A stretch of DNA of 64,000 nt from Plecoglossus altivelis (Eukaryota > Chordata > Actinopteri > Osmeriformes > Plecoglossidae), in contig BROE01000016.1 of assembly GCA_036571765.1 (NCBI GenBank), forward strand, positions 6,926,821-6,990,820, written 5' to 3'. This document shows positions 12,401 to 50,191 of this stretch, in pieces (the stretch's first letter is position 1; the number at the start of each line of letters is the position of its first letter). The position numbers and the translations under genes were made by a program. The notes beneath the pieces were generated by a model that made no database searches, was not told where the DNA came from, and saw only the letters and a list, made by a program, of their open reading frames with translations.

Positions 12401-15400
12401 TCTGCAAGGTAATCCAATTCTGTTGTGACCCGTTTCAGATATGTCTATATTCCTTTGGGAGGCTCTCACCACGGCCCTCTGTGGAAGGTCCTGTCCACTG
12501 GTCTGGCCTTTGGGTTCGTCTGTCTGTGGCACGGGGGACATGACTACCTGCAGTACTGGGCCCTGATGAACTGGACAGGGGTTCTGATGGAGAACGGACT
12601 GACGGCCCTGCTAACCTCACCCTTCCTCCTGCCCGCCATCGTAAGTAGGATGGCCACGGTCACCATCGTCATCATGGCAGCAAACATCAGTCAACGCTGG
12701 CTCTCTCTCCTCCAGGAACATCGCTTATCGGCACCCATGCGGCGACGGTGCGCGGCCGTTCTCTTCGCCATCTCCACCGCCATGCTCATCTTGTCTAACC
12801 TCGTCTTCCTGGGAGGGATACACGTGGGAAAGATCTTCTGGAAAAGGGTCGTCATACAAGGTGAACCTTTCTCCCAGTAAACAAAAGCAGGGTTGCAAAT
12901 GGCGATATTAGCCTGCGGTTTCAATTTCAGCATCTGTTGATTCATTTGTATGTGTGGTAATAATTTAGTTTTTATGTAATGCCAAGCCGTGCTCTCCTGT
13001 TGATTTCCCCTGATACTCATCTATGAGTAAATCCAAAGGTTATCTGTCTTCATTTATTATACTTGTCAGTGTTTAGTTTCTCTATTTGCCCAAACCAATT
13101 GGATTCTGCTTTGCGTATGTTCAGAAAAAGCTCCGCTTTACAAAGAAAAGTATAGGCTAGAGGATTGGGCATCGTTGCTGTAGTGGCTAAATACGGACAA
13201 AGCCATACATTGAACAGTTCTTTAAATCTCATGATAATGGAGTTTGAATAACTTGCAACATATTCACAGGAAAGTAAAGCATGACAGTCATTTACAATTG
13301 GTGATGTATATTGGTCATGAAAAGTGGGATTCTTAATGAGATGGTATTGGTTTGTAAGAAACTTCATGATATTTCATACTACTCTGTTCAGTATCCTTAG
13401 TTTTTCTATATCTCTTAAACACACACACACACACACACACAGTTAGAACTTCTAATCAGGCATCTCATATAGTTTACACATCATGATTCTAGCATTAAAA
13501 AAGGGAGAGTTTACGATGTGTTGAAGAGGTTCCAACCTGTGCCGTACGAGATGTTCTCTGCTGTTGTGGCAGACTGTGTTGCAGTGGTTGGCAGGGCTGT
13601 GCCGAAGTGCAGGGAATGCTGTGGTGGCTGGTGACATTTTGTTGAACGGTTCTGGGACACATCTGTAACAGTGCTGTGCCAGCACTTGTATGTCCCCCAG
13701 GACTCGTTTCTTCTGCTCAATTAGTGCCCAAAGCAATGAGTCCGACCCTCCTGCTATACGGCATCTCTCTCTCTCTCTGTCTCTCTCTGTCTCTCTCTGT
13801 CTCTCTCTCTCTTTTCCCCTCTGTCTCCCTCCACTAGCCACCCCACATTCATTCAGAACATCAATATTTTGGAGTGATGAATCGTGAGCATGTGATCTCA
13901 AATCAAGACGCTACGTCCAGAGATAAATGCCGTCTTCCCCAAACTGCTGAGTGGAACGCAATTTTTAAAGGTTTATCCCCCATCGAAACTTTCTCTTATC
14001 TCCTCTTTTTATGGCCTGTTTATCTCCAGAGACACTGCTCTGCTGAGTCATGTGGGAGGGAAAAAAATATATCAAGCGTGTTACAGCCAACCAGATTACC
14101 CATCCTGTGATTCTCAACACTCCTTGGCCAATCAGGCCCTTGACAATACACAAGGCCTTCAAGTCTGGACAACTATAAGAGCCAAAATGTGTTGTCATGG
14201 CGTCACAATATAATTTCTTGACTTTTTTGTCAGAACGGACAGTTTTAAGGTTTTTGTATTAACAGATTATCAAGTAATTTAAAAAGATTTCAGAGGACAC
14301 AGTACGGTAGTCAACTGCATTGTGTTTGCATGCAGATAATGTGTTTAACAAACACAGTATAGTTGCACATGTTGATTTAATGATTTAAAATCACTCAGAG
14401 GACTCAGACCTACATTACCCTGGCCATGATTGAAGAATGGTACCTACTCTCAAAAGTGTTATTCCTCAATTCGATTAAATATTTTATGACTGCTCTCATT
14501 GACAATTAGTTTGATCATAAATCCAAACTGGAGCATTTCTTAGTTCCTGTTGATTGCCAGCTTGATTTAGGCGCTTGCCTCTGAAACTTGGAGAAGACTT
14601 GTCTTTCTTAATGTGTCCATCACTTCGATATTGTAATTCAAATGACTGTCTTTTGTACTCCACCATTCACGCTTTTATTCCATTTTTAACAGAACACCAA
14701 AGGCCTGGTAAAAGATATTAGCTGTTTAAATTTACCATTTGGAATATACTATAATATACCCCCTGCTCAAATGATCTGATGTTAACTGTACGAAGAGGAT
14801 GTCTGTTAAGTAGTAATGCAGGCCCACTGATAATTATGCCGACAATCGCAGTCAGGAAGAAATATGCCAGTGTCTCAGTGCCCGTGTCATTAAAATGGGC
14901 TCGGATCTTAACCTCTGGATTCAAAGCAGTCACATGATAGCAAACAGTGCTACCAACCTTGTCGTATTAAAGCAGACAGATTTGCTTCCTTTTTCCTCTA
15001 CATCTCCACCGCCTCTTCTATCCTTCGCTGTTAGTCAAGTGATAAACCTTTTTCATTAGCTTTATTACAGTGGTGAGACCTGTGCACACTTAGTTCTTGA
15101 AACAAGCTGATTTGCTTTCACATGAAAGTTGTCTCACTAATGTTGGCTTGCTGTGTTATAAAATAAACTAATACAATTTATTCAGCCCATTAGAGAATAT
15201 TCAAATATTCAAAATGATTTGTGGACCAGTAATGATCAAAATAGATGGTGTGACTGGTCTGGTAGACGGCAGGATTATAAATAGATTGTTTGTTCTAGTT
15301 TAAATACGTACCATGTTGTTTGTTGCCAGTAGAATTTCAGAATGCAAAATTGTATCCCTTCCACGAGTGCCCTTTTCACCCCATATGCTCTTAATAAAGA

Positions 15401-17904
15401 CCTCTCTTTTCTAATCAAGAGACAAAGGCAACCACGTTTGGCTAATTTCAGTGCTGGCTGATTAGATCCTGAATAATATGTAATTAAAGTCATCTCCAGA
15501 CTAATCACAGTCCAAATGCCCACTCGTGTGCCAAATGGTAACCTTGAATGGGTTTTTTGTAGTACCATTCTTGCATGTATTTAAGGCTAGGCTATTAGTG
15601 ATTTTTAATGATGGAATTAAAAGAAATATGATTTTCAGTCAGTTGGTCCTTCCAAGAACAAGGAGTTTTCCAGGGACTTAATTCTGATCCCTCTGGATTT
15701 AGGGCATACAACACACACATACACACCTTGAAAGTAATCCTCCTTCTCCTCCTCCTCACCACCCCACCCCCTCCCATTATCTCTGCAGTATACTGAGTGC
15801 ATTCCTTGTCTCAGTAGGAGAACAATCAGGGTCATTGCATTTATTGTCAATCGGACAATTTGTACTGGGTGTATAAAGTTGAACAGTATACCGCTTATTT
15901 GCATGAAAGAAATGAACCAAAACATTTGTGGATAACTCTGAAATATCATTGAGGTTATTATGAGAATAACAATGTTCCATACTGAGGGTGATAATGAAGT
16001 GAGCTGAGTTCCTGGAGCTGGACTCTGGATGACTCAGCTTTGATCCAAAGACAGAATTAGTGTCTGCACATGTCCTATACTAGACCAACGGTGTGAGATG
16101 TCTCTAAAGCCTATTTGCACCTTCAGGAATTATTTTTTATTTCAACAAGGACTCTGAGGTGGTCATCCAATGTAAAATAACCTTTTTAATCCATTGGACA
16201 TTCTTACGTTTGATGTAGTAGTCATTTGACTCTCTAAGAATAGACTTCCCATATTTATGACACACTTCACGTTTCTTGAGCATTTAGTGACATAAGAACT
16301 GCTGTGCTGTGAAATGGCAGTTCAGTTCAACAGTAAAGGCTATTTCACATGTAGAAGGTAGAGGGAAGAGGATCCAGTGGATGTGACTAAAGCCTTTAGT
16401 AAAGGGTCATGCTATAGGACGGAAATCTAAAGTCCATTTACCCCCCTGCAAACTTACATGACGTACATTATGACTAATGCCTCTTAATCCTGGTATTAAG
16501 ACACTACATTGCTGCTCCTGTAACATTAGGTAATGTAAGGTTAATTGCTTATACCTTGTCTAATGACTAGAAAAGGACAGTGATGGTTTTTGAACACAGT
16601 CTGACTAGTGAGGCTCCTGTTTGTCTGTCTTCTACCTCAGACAGGAGGCATCTCTGCAGCTGTGCGCTGTGTCAATTCTGAAATGCTAATGAGATTTTGA
16701 ACAGGGTGAAGAGCGTTGAAGTGCTGTGCGTCTGCCATTGTGCTCTGCGGGCGCAGGTGTGCACTCCCCAAGTGTTGCACTGAGAGGTTGGAGGCAGGCC
16801 ATGTGTGGAGGAGGAGGGGGAAAGCTGGCAGCTCTGGTGAAAAAGTTGGGGCATTGCACTTTGAAATCCAGAGACCGAGTTGTGATTTACGCTGTATCAG
16901 CAGAAATGGTTTGGTACCACAGATGGTGTTAGGGAACCCAGAAATGTGCTAGTCTTAACAGGTTTCTTCTTCCTCGCTCAAACTTGAACTGCATAGTCAT
17001 CTCAAAGGGATCGCAGACGGACCATTCTCTGAAATGTTATTTAGTTTCTTACCTTGTTCAATTGCCCTTAAAATAGAAACACTTCCTTCTCGGCCACTTC
17101 AAATTCTAATTTCCAGCTTCTGAAATGTAATCACAGCAGTAATAGAACGCTTTTTTCAGGAAACTATATTGCACTTATACTGTCTACCGGACTGTAGGAG
17201 TGACTAGATAGTACATAACTTATACTGTCTACCGGACTGTAGGAGTGACTAGATAGTACCTAACCTATACTGCCCCTGTAGATATTTAGATGATACCTTT
17301 GTTAACTACCACCCAGTTTTGCACCTGGCTGGGGTATAGTGTGGACAAATAGTGAATGTTTTTACTTTGCATCGAAATAAAGTCTTGCGATAATTTTGTA
17401 CTGGTTCCCACAAGTCCTTTTTATAGTAAAACATTACAAAGGGTAAAAAGTGTGATGAAAAGCAAGAGACATTTAGACGGGTAGGGAGACTGACAGGTTA
17501 TTGATGCTGTGCTAAAGTGACAGGCCCAGTGACGAGGTGAGGGAAGGCACACACCATACCTTTTTGTTTGGTTTGTACTTTTTACCAAACCCCACCCCCC
17601 CCCCCATTTAAATGTGTAGTGTGGTGGTGTATAAATAGGAGGTTCAGTGTACGGACAATGAAAATGTGTTCTTTTACATGTTTTGTAGGTCAAATGTTTC
17701 TTTTTGTAAATGTTGAAAATGAACCCCACAGCTCTCAATACCACACAAGTGCTGTTTCCAACGAACGTGTTTGTCAGCGTATCTGAACATGTTTCTGTTT
17801 CCCAAGGCTGGCCCACGATGATGCCATCTATGCTGGCCTTCCTCTACTGCTTCGCCCAGATTGGTCTAGAGCGGAAGAACAACTGCAACTCTCCAAGTCT
17901 GTAA
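6402..17904 (+). CDS. hhat: Hedgehog acyltransferase (MBOAT family)
   Basis: Eleven coding exons: 6402-6522, 6809-6873, 7021-7134, 7305-7499, 7672-7884, 8188-8362, 8487-8637, 9838-9873, 12439-12640, 12716-12860, 17807-17904. All are GT-AG and in phase, giving 504 aa against 493 in human as I recall it. HHAT is a multipass endoplasmic-reticulum enzyme that transfers palmitate from palmitoyl-CoA to the N-terminal cysteine of Hedgehog proteins. The MBOAT catalytic pair is present: Asp348 in the 36-nt exon 8 and His388 (Trp-His-Gly) in exon 9, 40 residues apart as in human Asp339/His379. Cys333 (Leu-Pro-Arg-Cys) matches the reported heme-ligand cysteine. The N-terminus has about 11 extra residues before the conserved Leu-Pro-Arg start. 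An in-frame stop directly before the ATG fixes the start. The closely related HHATL (GUP1-like) lacks the catalytic His, so HHAT is the better call. Confidence 0.95.
9373..9414. repeat. (CA)n microsatellite in hhat intron 7
   Basis: About 20 CA units with one TA interruption. Confidence 0.95.
9838..9873 (+). CDS. hhat: hhat 36-nt microexon carrying the catalytic Asp
   Basis: This twelve-codon-equivalent exon has acceptor TTTTTCAG and donor AG|GTAAGA. It encodes residues 345-356 (Arg-His-Phe-Asp-Glu-Gly-Leu and onward), including catalytic Asp348. It sits between introns of 1.2 kb and 2.6 kb. Skipping it would keep the frame but remove the active-site Asp. Confidence 0.9.
12439..12860 (+). 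CDS. hhat: hhat exons 9-10 around a 75-nt stop-free intron
   Basis: Exon 9 (12439-12640) carries the catalytic His388. Exon 10 (12716-12860) carries the conserved Leu-Val-Phe-Leu-Gly-Gly segment. The intervening 12641-12715 starts GTAAGT, ends in a pyrimidine tract plus CAG, is exactly 75 nt and has no stop in frame. Removing it makes the protein match human HHAT in length across this stretch (32 residues from the Thr-Pro/Ser-Pro motif to the Ser-Thr-x-Met motif in both), so it is treated as an intron. Confidence 0.88.
13419..13440. repeat. (AC)n microsatellite in hhat intron 10
   Basis: About 11 uninterrupted AC units. Confidence 0.95.
13764..13812. repeat. (CT)n / CTCTCTGT microsatellite in hhat intron 10
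   Basis: Pyrimidine-rich run with a higher-order unit in which TCTCTCTCTG recurs. The arginine/glutamate-rich open frame on the opposite strand is only a translation of this repeat. Confidence 0.95.
17173..17270. repeat. 45-bp tandem duplication, about 2.2 copies
   Basis: Two near-identical 45-bp units start at 17173 and 17218, each containing TGTCTACCGGACTGTAGG. A decayed third start (ACCTATACTG) begins at 17263. It lies in hhat intron 10. Confidence 0.9.
17807..17904 (+). CDS. hhat: hhat last exon
   Basis: Acceptor TTTCCCAAG, entry in phase 1, and a TAA stop at 17902-17904. It encodes the final membrane-spanning stretch, beginning Gly-Trp-Pro as in the human protein. The tail then diverges (Asn-Asn-Cys-Asn-Ser-Pro-Ser-Leu). 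The preceding intron is about 4.9 kb. Confidence 0.9.
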
Positions 17905-18012
17905 CACATGGAGTAACACACGGAGTAACACACTGAGTACACGCTGAGTACACACTGAGTACACACTGAGTACACACTGAGTACACACTGAGTACACACT
18001 GAGTACACACTG
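17901..18012. repeat. 11/12-bp minisatellite beginning at the hhat stop codon
   Basis: The first three units are of 12-bp type (GAGTAACACACG-like). From about 17934 the unit becomes an 11-mer, GAGTACACACT, repeated about seven times. The TAA stop of hhat is the TAA of the first, partial unit. On the opposite strand it translates to Cys/Val/Ser-rich frames, which are not genes. Confidence 0.93.
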
Positions 18013-18442
18013 GTTTAGGGAGGAGGAATCTTGTATTGTGTCTAGGTGACCCACTGAGTATATAGATGGGACCAGACACAATATTGTTTAGGTGAGTGTT
18101 GGTTCACTTAATCTTCATTTTAGTAATTGGTTGTCAAATGTACCCTAACATGCAAGATATTCATTATTACAACCAGGGAGGCTTCCACAAATACACTTTT
18201 GATGTCTGTATCTAATTCTTTATGTTCAGTTCAACAACTTCTAAATACATTTTTGAGGATAAGCAATGTTATATGCTTTCAAACTGTTGAACTTGAATCC
18301 CAAATACAACATGGAAACCTTCTCATATGTAGGAAACATGACCAATTTGCACTTTCTGGATTTGAGTTAGAAATGTAGATTTACGTGCATCACGTGCATT
18401 ACTTTTGTAATCAGACTGAATATTTTTTATAATTGTGACATT

Positions 18443-18574
18443 AATAAAACAGAATGTAAATGTAATGGCATAATTATTAATGAGATGTATTTATGATTTC
18501 CACACAGATAACTAAACATTATCTTCAGTTGACAAGTGACAGTTGTCAGTTGACAAATCATACATTGAAATAAA
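18443..18574 (+). terminator. hhat: Candidate hhat poly(A) signals
   Basis: AATAAA occurs at 18443-18448 and again at 18569-18574, about 540 and 665 nt after the hhat stop. Either could end the transcript. Confidence 0.5.
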
Positions 18575-19442
18575 ATACAATTTCGTAAATTGCTATAGTG
18601 TGAGTCTTTTACATTGCGTCTATCACCTTTTCCTTCTATCTTTGAAGCTACTAATGCATTTACACATTGCTTTTCTGTCACAGTATTTGAAATGGCTATC
18701 CAAGGTGCATGGTCTCAAGTGAGAAAGCCCTTGGTTAGTCCTAACTGTGTCAATCCTATATTTGTCTGTAAGGTAGCATCAGAACAGTGTCTCTCAAATC
18801 AGATTAGTTTGAGATGTCAGAGAGGAATCCTGCTTAATTACAACAACACTGAAAGGACTTAGACAGATCTGTGATCAGCTCTGTAGCCAGCTCTGCCAAG
18901 AGAATACATCTGTGGCTTTAAATCGTAAATAGCTTATGGTAAGACATGCAACCCTATTAGTGAAGGATTATCTGTACAGAAATAATTTCATCACAGGTAA
19001 TGACATCGAGAGGCCAATCCTTCATTTGTCTACTCTGTTTGTCATCTGGTTTTTCATGTTTAATGATGTGCCAAATGCCCACTCAGTACTTAATCTTTGG
19101 CACTGACCCTGAGCACCACTGTGTACTTTGCCATTTTTTGTCCTTTAAATTGTAGTAGCCCTTTCAGATCTCTGGATCTGTCTTTTGTTTTATTTTTGTC
19201 ATCTGGGAATACAGGATGTCATCACTCATTAAGGGCCCCACATTCAAAGGTATCTGGCACACGCATGTCCTGACTTCATTTCATGAAAAGATGGCTGTTT
19301 AGACTATATGTTTCTGAATGTTGACACAAAGTAACTAACTGGCTCTGAATGTCCCAAAACATTGCAGTAAATTTTTGTGTGTGATTTTTCATATGGAGGG
19401 GATGAATATAAACAGTAAAAAGTCAGTTATTTATATAAAATA
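18575..19442. other. Short intergenic region between convergent hhat and kcnh1
   Basis: No coding potential that I can support. It lies between the likely 3' ends of two convergent genes. Confidence 0.5.
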
Positions 19443-22400
19443 TTTATTGTAATAAATAGTAGTTTACATTACAAATACCTCTTTGTGCTTACAAGTACAT
19501 GTTTCATTACAGAAAATGTATTTTACCTACCAACATGTGCATAAATCACATGAGAATCCTCATTATCAGCCACTTTACTGTCTTCTAACATGTTATTCCA
19601 TAGTAATGTTACAAAGTGCTACAAGAACACCTGAGCAGTAGACCACAAACAGTTTCACATTGTTCAACTAGTGTTCATGCTCATGTGTATCAGAAGTGCA
19701 ACATTTGATTTAGATACTTTGGTGCATGACAAGACATACTGCATATGGGAATGGGGACGTTGCGTCCTGGGGTACATGATTACGCTCATTGGCTCATGCA
19801 GGAAGTTGGAGATGCGTTACTATGTGTAACCAGACTTCCATCTAACTACAGCCTACGTGGAAGAGTTGCATTAATGCAACAGATGCTAACGTGGTTTATT
19901 GAAGTTGTTGCTCAGTGGTTCATGTTGACTGGTTTTCTTTTGGTAAACTTTTTAGGCAAGTTGCTGACATTTTAGCCAACAGAATGATTATCCGTGACTA
20001 TCATTTGTATATCATGGGAAATCAATCATTTCACAACTCCTCTAATTGTCCGTTTTTGTTGTGTTTTGTTGAGTTAATCAATATTTCTAAGATAATAAAA
20101 ACCTAAGTATAGTTCTTCTAAATAGTAAATCCAATTACTTATTGGTAGGCATAGACATATAAATACTTAATTGATACTACTCATAAAGTTCAGATTTTCA
20201 AATAAATAGATTTTGGGGATTTTACTTTCTGTATATAGTAATTTAATAAGTAATAACCTGCTTTGAGTCATGTTTATGGCTTCTAAAGTAGATACAAATC
20301 ATGTGATAGCCTCCATAAACAACAACATATGTTAAATATTCAGCGTTCATGGTTGCAGTGACGACTAAGGTTAGGTTTTTCTAAAGATGCAGAAGATCTA
20401 AAGTGCAAGACATCTCAAAGATGATTGAATCACACTACAACATCAGTGGCACTATCAGTGCAGACAACTGCCAGATGTTTCAATATGTGAAGATCTGGGG
20501 TCCATCTAAAATGGTGCCATGTATTGGGGCTATTATCTAGCAGTCTAATTTAGGCTGTGTTGACCGACTTTACAGTGCTGTGCAAATAAGCCATAGCAGC
20601 TGCGTGTCAGGAACTAGAACATAGATGGGGACTAGGTATGCAAGCTGTGGGCTCACAATGGAGTGCTGTTAGCTTGAAATGCAGACAGGCAGACGAGCAA
20701 CAGGATGGTCACTGACGTCTTGTAATGCAGCATCTGGATCAAAGATTAACTTCTGGTTTTGAATTGCGGATGGTGCCCCCCCACCCCACTATAACTCATC
20801 CTTTACTGACTGGTCTGCTATTATAATGGCAGGTTTGTTGTCAATGTTTTAATGCAATCTGGTGAGGGCACAACATGAACTCTATGTGTGTGAAGTAAAA
20901 CAATAACTCTTTAACCCCCATAGTCATTTACACAAGGACATTTTGTGGAAGAGCACACATTTTACAAAGCATGCTATAATATATTGAAACAATTGAGCTA
21001 TGTAATGCATAGTGTAGCTTCATACATGACATCCCATACAGCCATGATAAAATACCTTAAGCTGAACTGCACCACTCTCAAACTGTACCACCTAACATGC
21101 TCGAATCGAAGGACCAAAAAACTCATTTTCAAATATAGTTTCAAGTTAAAACATAATGTGTAGGTAACTTGTGTCCTTGAGTACACATTTTAGGATGGTT
21201 CACTGAACACAATGGTTCATTCCAAAGATAAAATTCCAACAAGCTTTTGTCTACACAATTTCTTGATATAACTATTAGGACTCAAACTGTCACATTGTTT
21301 TAGCAAAGTTTTGGGGAAAAGGTGCCACTTTACAAGGTGTCAAATCAGTGACAACATGAGTGGAACTAAACTGCTTGGTCCGCCCTATGTAATGATCTGA
21401 GTCACTTGTTCTCCCATTTGGTCAAATGGAGCCAGTTCATAATTATACACAGGCCATTGTTTTCTCTGATTGACCTTTTGGAACCCACAGTTTGGAGATG
21501 CTGTACAGCATGACATACTTTATAGTATGTAAACAATTATAAGTCTCCCAACATTCACTTCTCAGTATTATAAAGACACAAACAAGTTCATTGGTTGAAC
21601 ACATTGTAGCAATGCACAATTATTGCTTAGCAATGTCAGCAATGCATGCACTTCCTCTAAACTCACTGCCTTATTCGAGTTATTCAGTATATTCTGAAGT
21701 CTGCATTCCTGTGTGACTTGCTTTGAATATTGATTTATACCAACAATGGTTTGCAGTAATTACAACATATCACATACAGTATACTTCAATTCACTGTAGG
21801 ACAGATTTGCAAAGCAGAAATATATCCATAATTATTGCTATGATTTAAGTGTGGAGACCTATGCATTGCATGGGTGTGTATGATTGATCCAAATGGAAAA
21901 CCTAGAGTTTTCACCTCAAAGATTAATCTTTGTTATTTTACGGTTGGTTCATCACAATATTTGAAGAAAGAATTCAGATGTCTTTAGTGAAATTCCATAC
22001 AAAATACATATATCGGTAACCAACTATTAAGGATATTTAACAGATTTGATATGCCACAGTCCCTGTTGATATCTTTGAAACACACCAACAGCTTTATTCC
22101 ATGCTAAACTCACAGGCACAAAGTGTCCATCATTGGAGTACACTGTTATGAAACAAACCTTCTTCCAGCAAATGGATTTGCATCTCACACCCATAGTTTG
22201 GTGACAGACTTCAGATAAGCACATGTAATTGGTAATAACGTTTTCACACACTTTCCTCCCCTATCTATTACACTCTATAATATAAGATTAGTGTCAAATA
22301 TATAAATGTAAACAAAAGATTATTACAGGAGGAGGAAATGTATCATTGTGAGAAAATGTCTCTAACCAAGAAGGCTGTTTGATGCAACCTGACCTTGTCT

Positions 22401-22829
22401 GAAGTATAGAAATGGAGATTCTGAAAAGATGACAATGAACACTGATTTGTTAGTTACATTCTAAAATAAAAATGCTTGCTAATGGGCACGGCTGATGCTT
22501 GACGTACCATGAACAACAGTAATTTTGTAAGTGTGTCGCATTCATTATGTTCTCTAAGCTTGTAACGCTGCTTTGGTTCCGAAACCCAAGGTGGTCTTGG
22601 CCATCATATCCGTACTTTTGTCAACAACATCCCAACGTCTCCTTGACAACCACTCATCCAATCATAGCTGCAAGGGCTGCAAACGATGTCTTCCTTGAGA
22701 GGAAGTGCAGCTTTAAAGCATTGCACTTCTGCCGACCAGTGAATGCACAGGCATCAGCAAGGCACCGCGTAAAGGGCCTCAGCTCAGCATGCACAACTGT
22801 CCTCAGGTCTCACCCACCCCTTTTCCCCT
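19443..22829 (-). other. kcnh1: Probable kcnh1 3' UTR, about 3.4 kb
   Basis: AT-rich DNA downstream of the kcnh1 stop (22830) with no supported gene. The plus strand at 19443-19448 gives an AATAAA on the minus strand, next to a second AATAAA-like run. I take this as the distal poly(A) site. Long 3' UTRs are common in neuronal channel genes. Nearer sites cannot be excluded. Confidence 0.4.
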
Positions 22830-48952
<26,123 letters not shown>

Positions 48953-49870
48953 TCTGGCTCTTCATTCAGTCGTCCGTGCGTAGGAGCGGTCGGCGCAGCT
49001 GGTTACAGTGTCTATCCGCAGAGCGATTACTCCAGACAACTGCCTTCATGGTCTCCTCTGCTGTTGACTGAGATTGGTTGCAGAGGGTTCTCCAAGAAGG
49101 TCCTCTACCCATCTGAAACAGTACTCCCCCTGTTGAAGCGGGCGTGCAAGCTACTGAAGTGCGCCTATTCGAATCTCACTACGGTAGCGCGCTTTAGTGA
49201 TTTAGATTCCCTTCCACACAGGTTGAGCTCCATCTGCTGGCATAGGTTGGGTAGTAAACCGTATTTGAGATCATATGTAGTCAATTCTAAATCCTGCAGT
49301 CAAGCCTTCGATTCTCACATAACTGATTTATTTTGTTTTGCATCCATCCAGGGCTGTTGGACATTTATTGGATAAGCCTTTATGTTGTAACAGCCAGCAT
49401 TACGCTGAGGAAGGAAAATGTCACTCCACATCAGCTTTATGTTGTTCATCAGCATTATGTGTTGATCACAATGAAGTTTCCTGTAAAATAACAGTAAAGA
49501 GCTATCAGCAGGGACACCAGCAGTATACCTTTATATTTAAGGTATATAATTTTAAATAGTTTAAACTGCTTTACTTTTAGAGACTGAAGGACTTGATTCC
49601 AGCTCACTTTTCATTCATGTGTTATAATCTTTCAACGTGTAACAATTATTGGCTGATGGTGTGAACTTATTGGAGGGCCACTGTGCACATTGTTGGATAG
49701 ATTTTCATATAAACACAGACATTTTCTTGTTGAAATTGCATCAGTAAAGTTTATACACACTTGATCAAGATATCATTTAAAGATCACAAATAATATACAG
49801 ACATGACCATGAAAGTTCAAATAAAACCACTGAAAAGTTCCAAAATCACTACAGTCAATACATCTTCCCA
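48953..49870. other. Region between kcnh1 and mrpl57
   Basis: Both genes are on the minus strand, so this should hold the kcnh1 promoter and 5' UTR and the 3' UTR of mrpl57. The 152-codon plus-strand frame at 48917-49375 is antisense to the kcnh1 first exon and has no homologue I recognise. No canonical AATAAA on the minus strand close to the mrpl57 stop; only variants (for example TATAAA near 49750). Confidence 0.5.
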
Positions 49871-50182
49871 CTAACTGGACCAAGTCTTGGTTGTGTTGAG
49901 GTGACTGAGGTGGTCTGCTATGTACTTGTGCTCTGGGAACTTGATAAATTTGTTCTCCTTGATATTGGCCCAAGACTGGGCACGACGTTCCGCAGCGTGG
50001 CCACACTCCTGCTCCGGTGTCATGTATGGCCGGCTGATCCAGTACTCGTTTTCTGCCTCACGCTCCAAATGCACTATCATGTTGCGCTTCATCTGCCACG
50101 TGATGGCCCTGGGACGCCGGTACTTCCCAATCCACTGCTTTCCAGGGATGCCTTTCCTCAGAAGGGCCATGGTGAGGAACAT
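49871..50182 (-). CDS. mrpl57: Mitochondrial ribosomal protein mL63 (MRPL57/MRP63)
   Basis: A single uninterrupted 103-residue frame, the usual family length (102 aa in human as I recall). Conserved blocks include Pro-Gly-Lys-Gln-Trp-Ile-Gly-Lys near residue 15, Glu-Ala-Glu-Asn-Glu-Tyr-Trp near 42, Tyr-Met-Thr-x-Glu-Gln-Glu, Gly-His-Ala-Ala, and a C-terminal Ile-Ala-Asp-x-Leu-x-His-Leu-Asn segment. The basic N-terminus fits mitochondrial import. The protein is a structural part of the large mitoribosomal subunit, made in the cytosol. An acceptor (TGTTTAG) nine nt before the ATG shows that the coding exon is preceded by a noncoding one. A second in-frame ATG follows at codon 5; the first is kept because MFLT matches the family start. 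Confidence 0.93.
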   Translation of the reverse strand: MFLTMALLRKGIPGKQWIGKYRRPRAITWQMKRNMIVHLEREAENEYWISRPYMTPEQECGHAAERRAQSWANIKENKFIKFPEHKYIADHLSHLNTTKTWSS

Positions 50183-50191
50183 GGTGAAGTA

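Larger units (their letters stand above)
12861..17806 (+). other. hhat: hhat intron 10 (4.9 kb)
   Basis: Noncoding apart from simple repeats and one 45-bp tandem duplication. The stretch around 14400-15560 is free of low-complexity sequence and holds several TAAT-type homeodomain cores. I cannot test conservation here. Confidence 0.7.

Noticed and set aside
13452..13901. Arg/Glu-rich 149-codon minus frame
   Set aside because: Generated by the (CT)n microsatellite in an hhat intron.
17828..18081. Cys/Val/Ser repeat frames on the minus strand
   Set aside because: Antisense translation of the 11/12-bp minisatellite.
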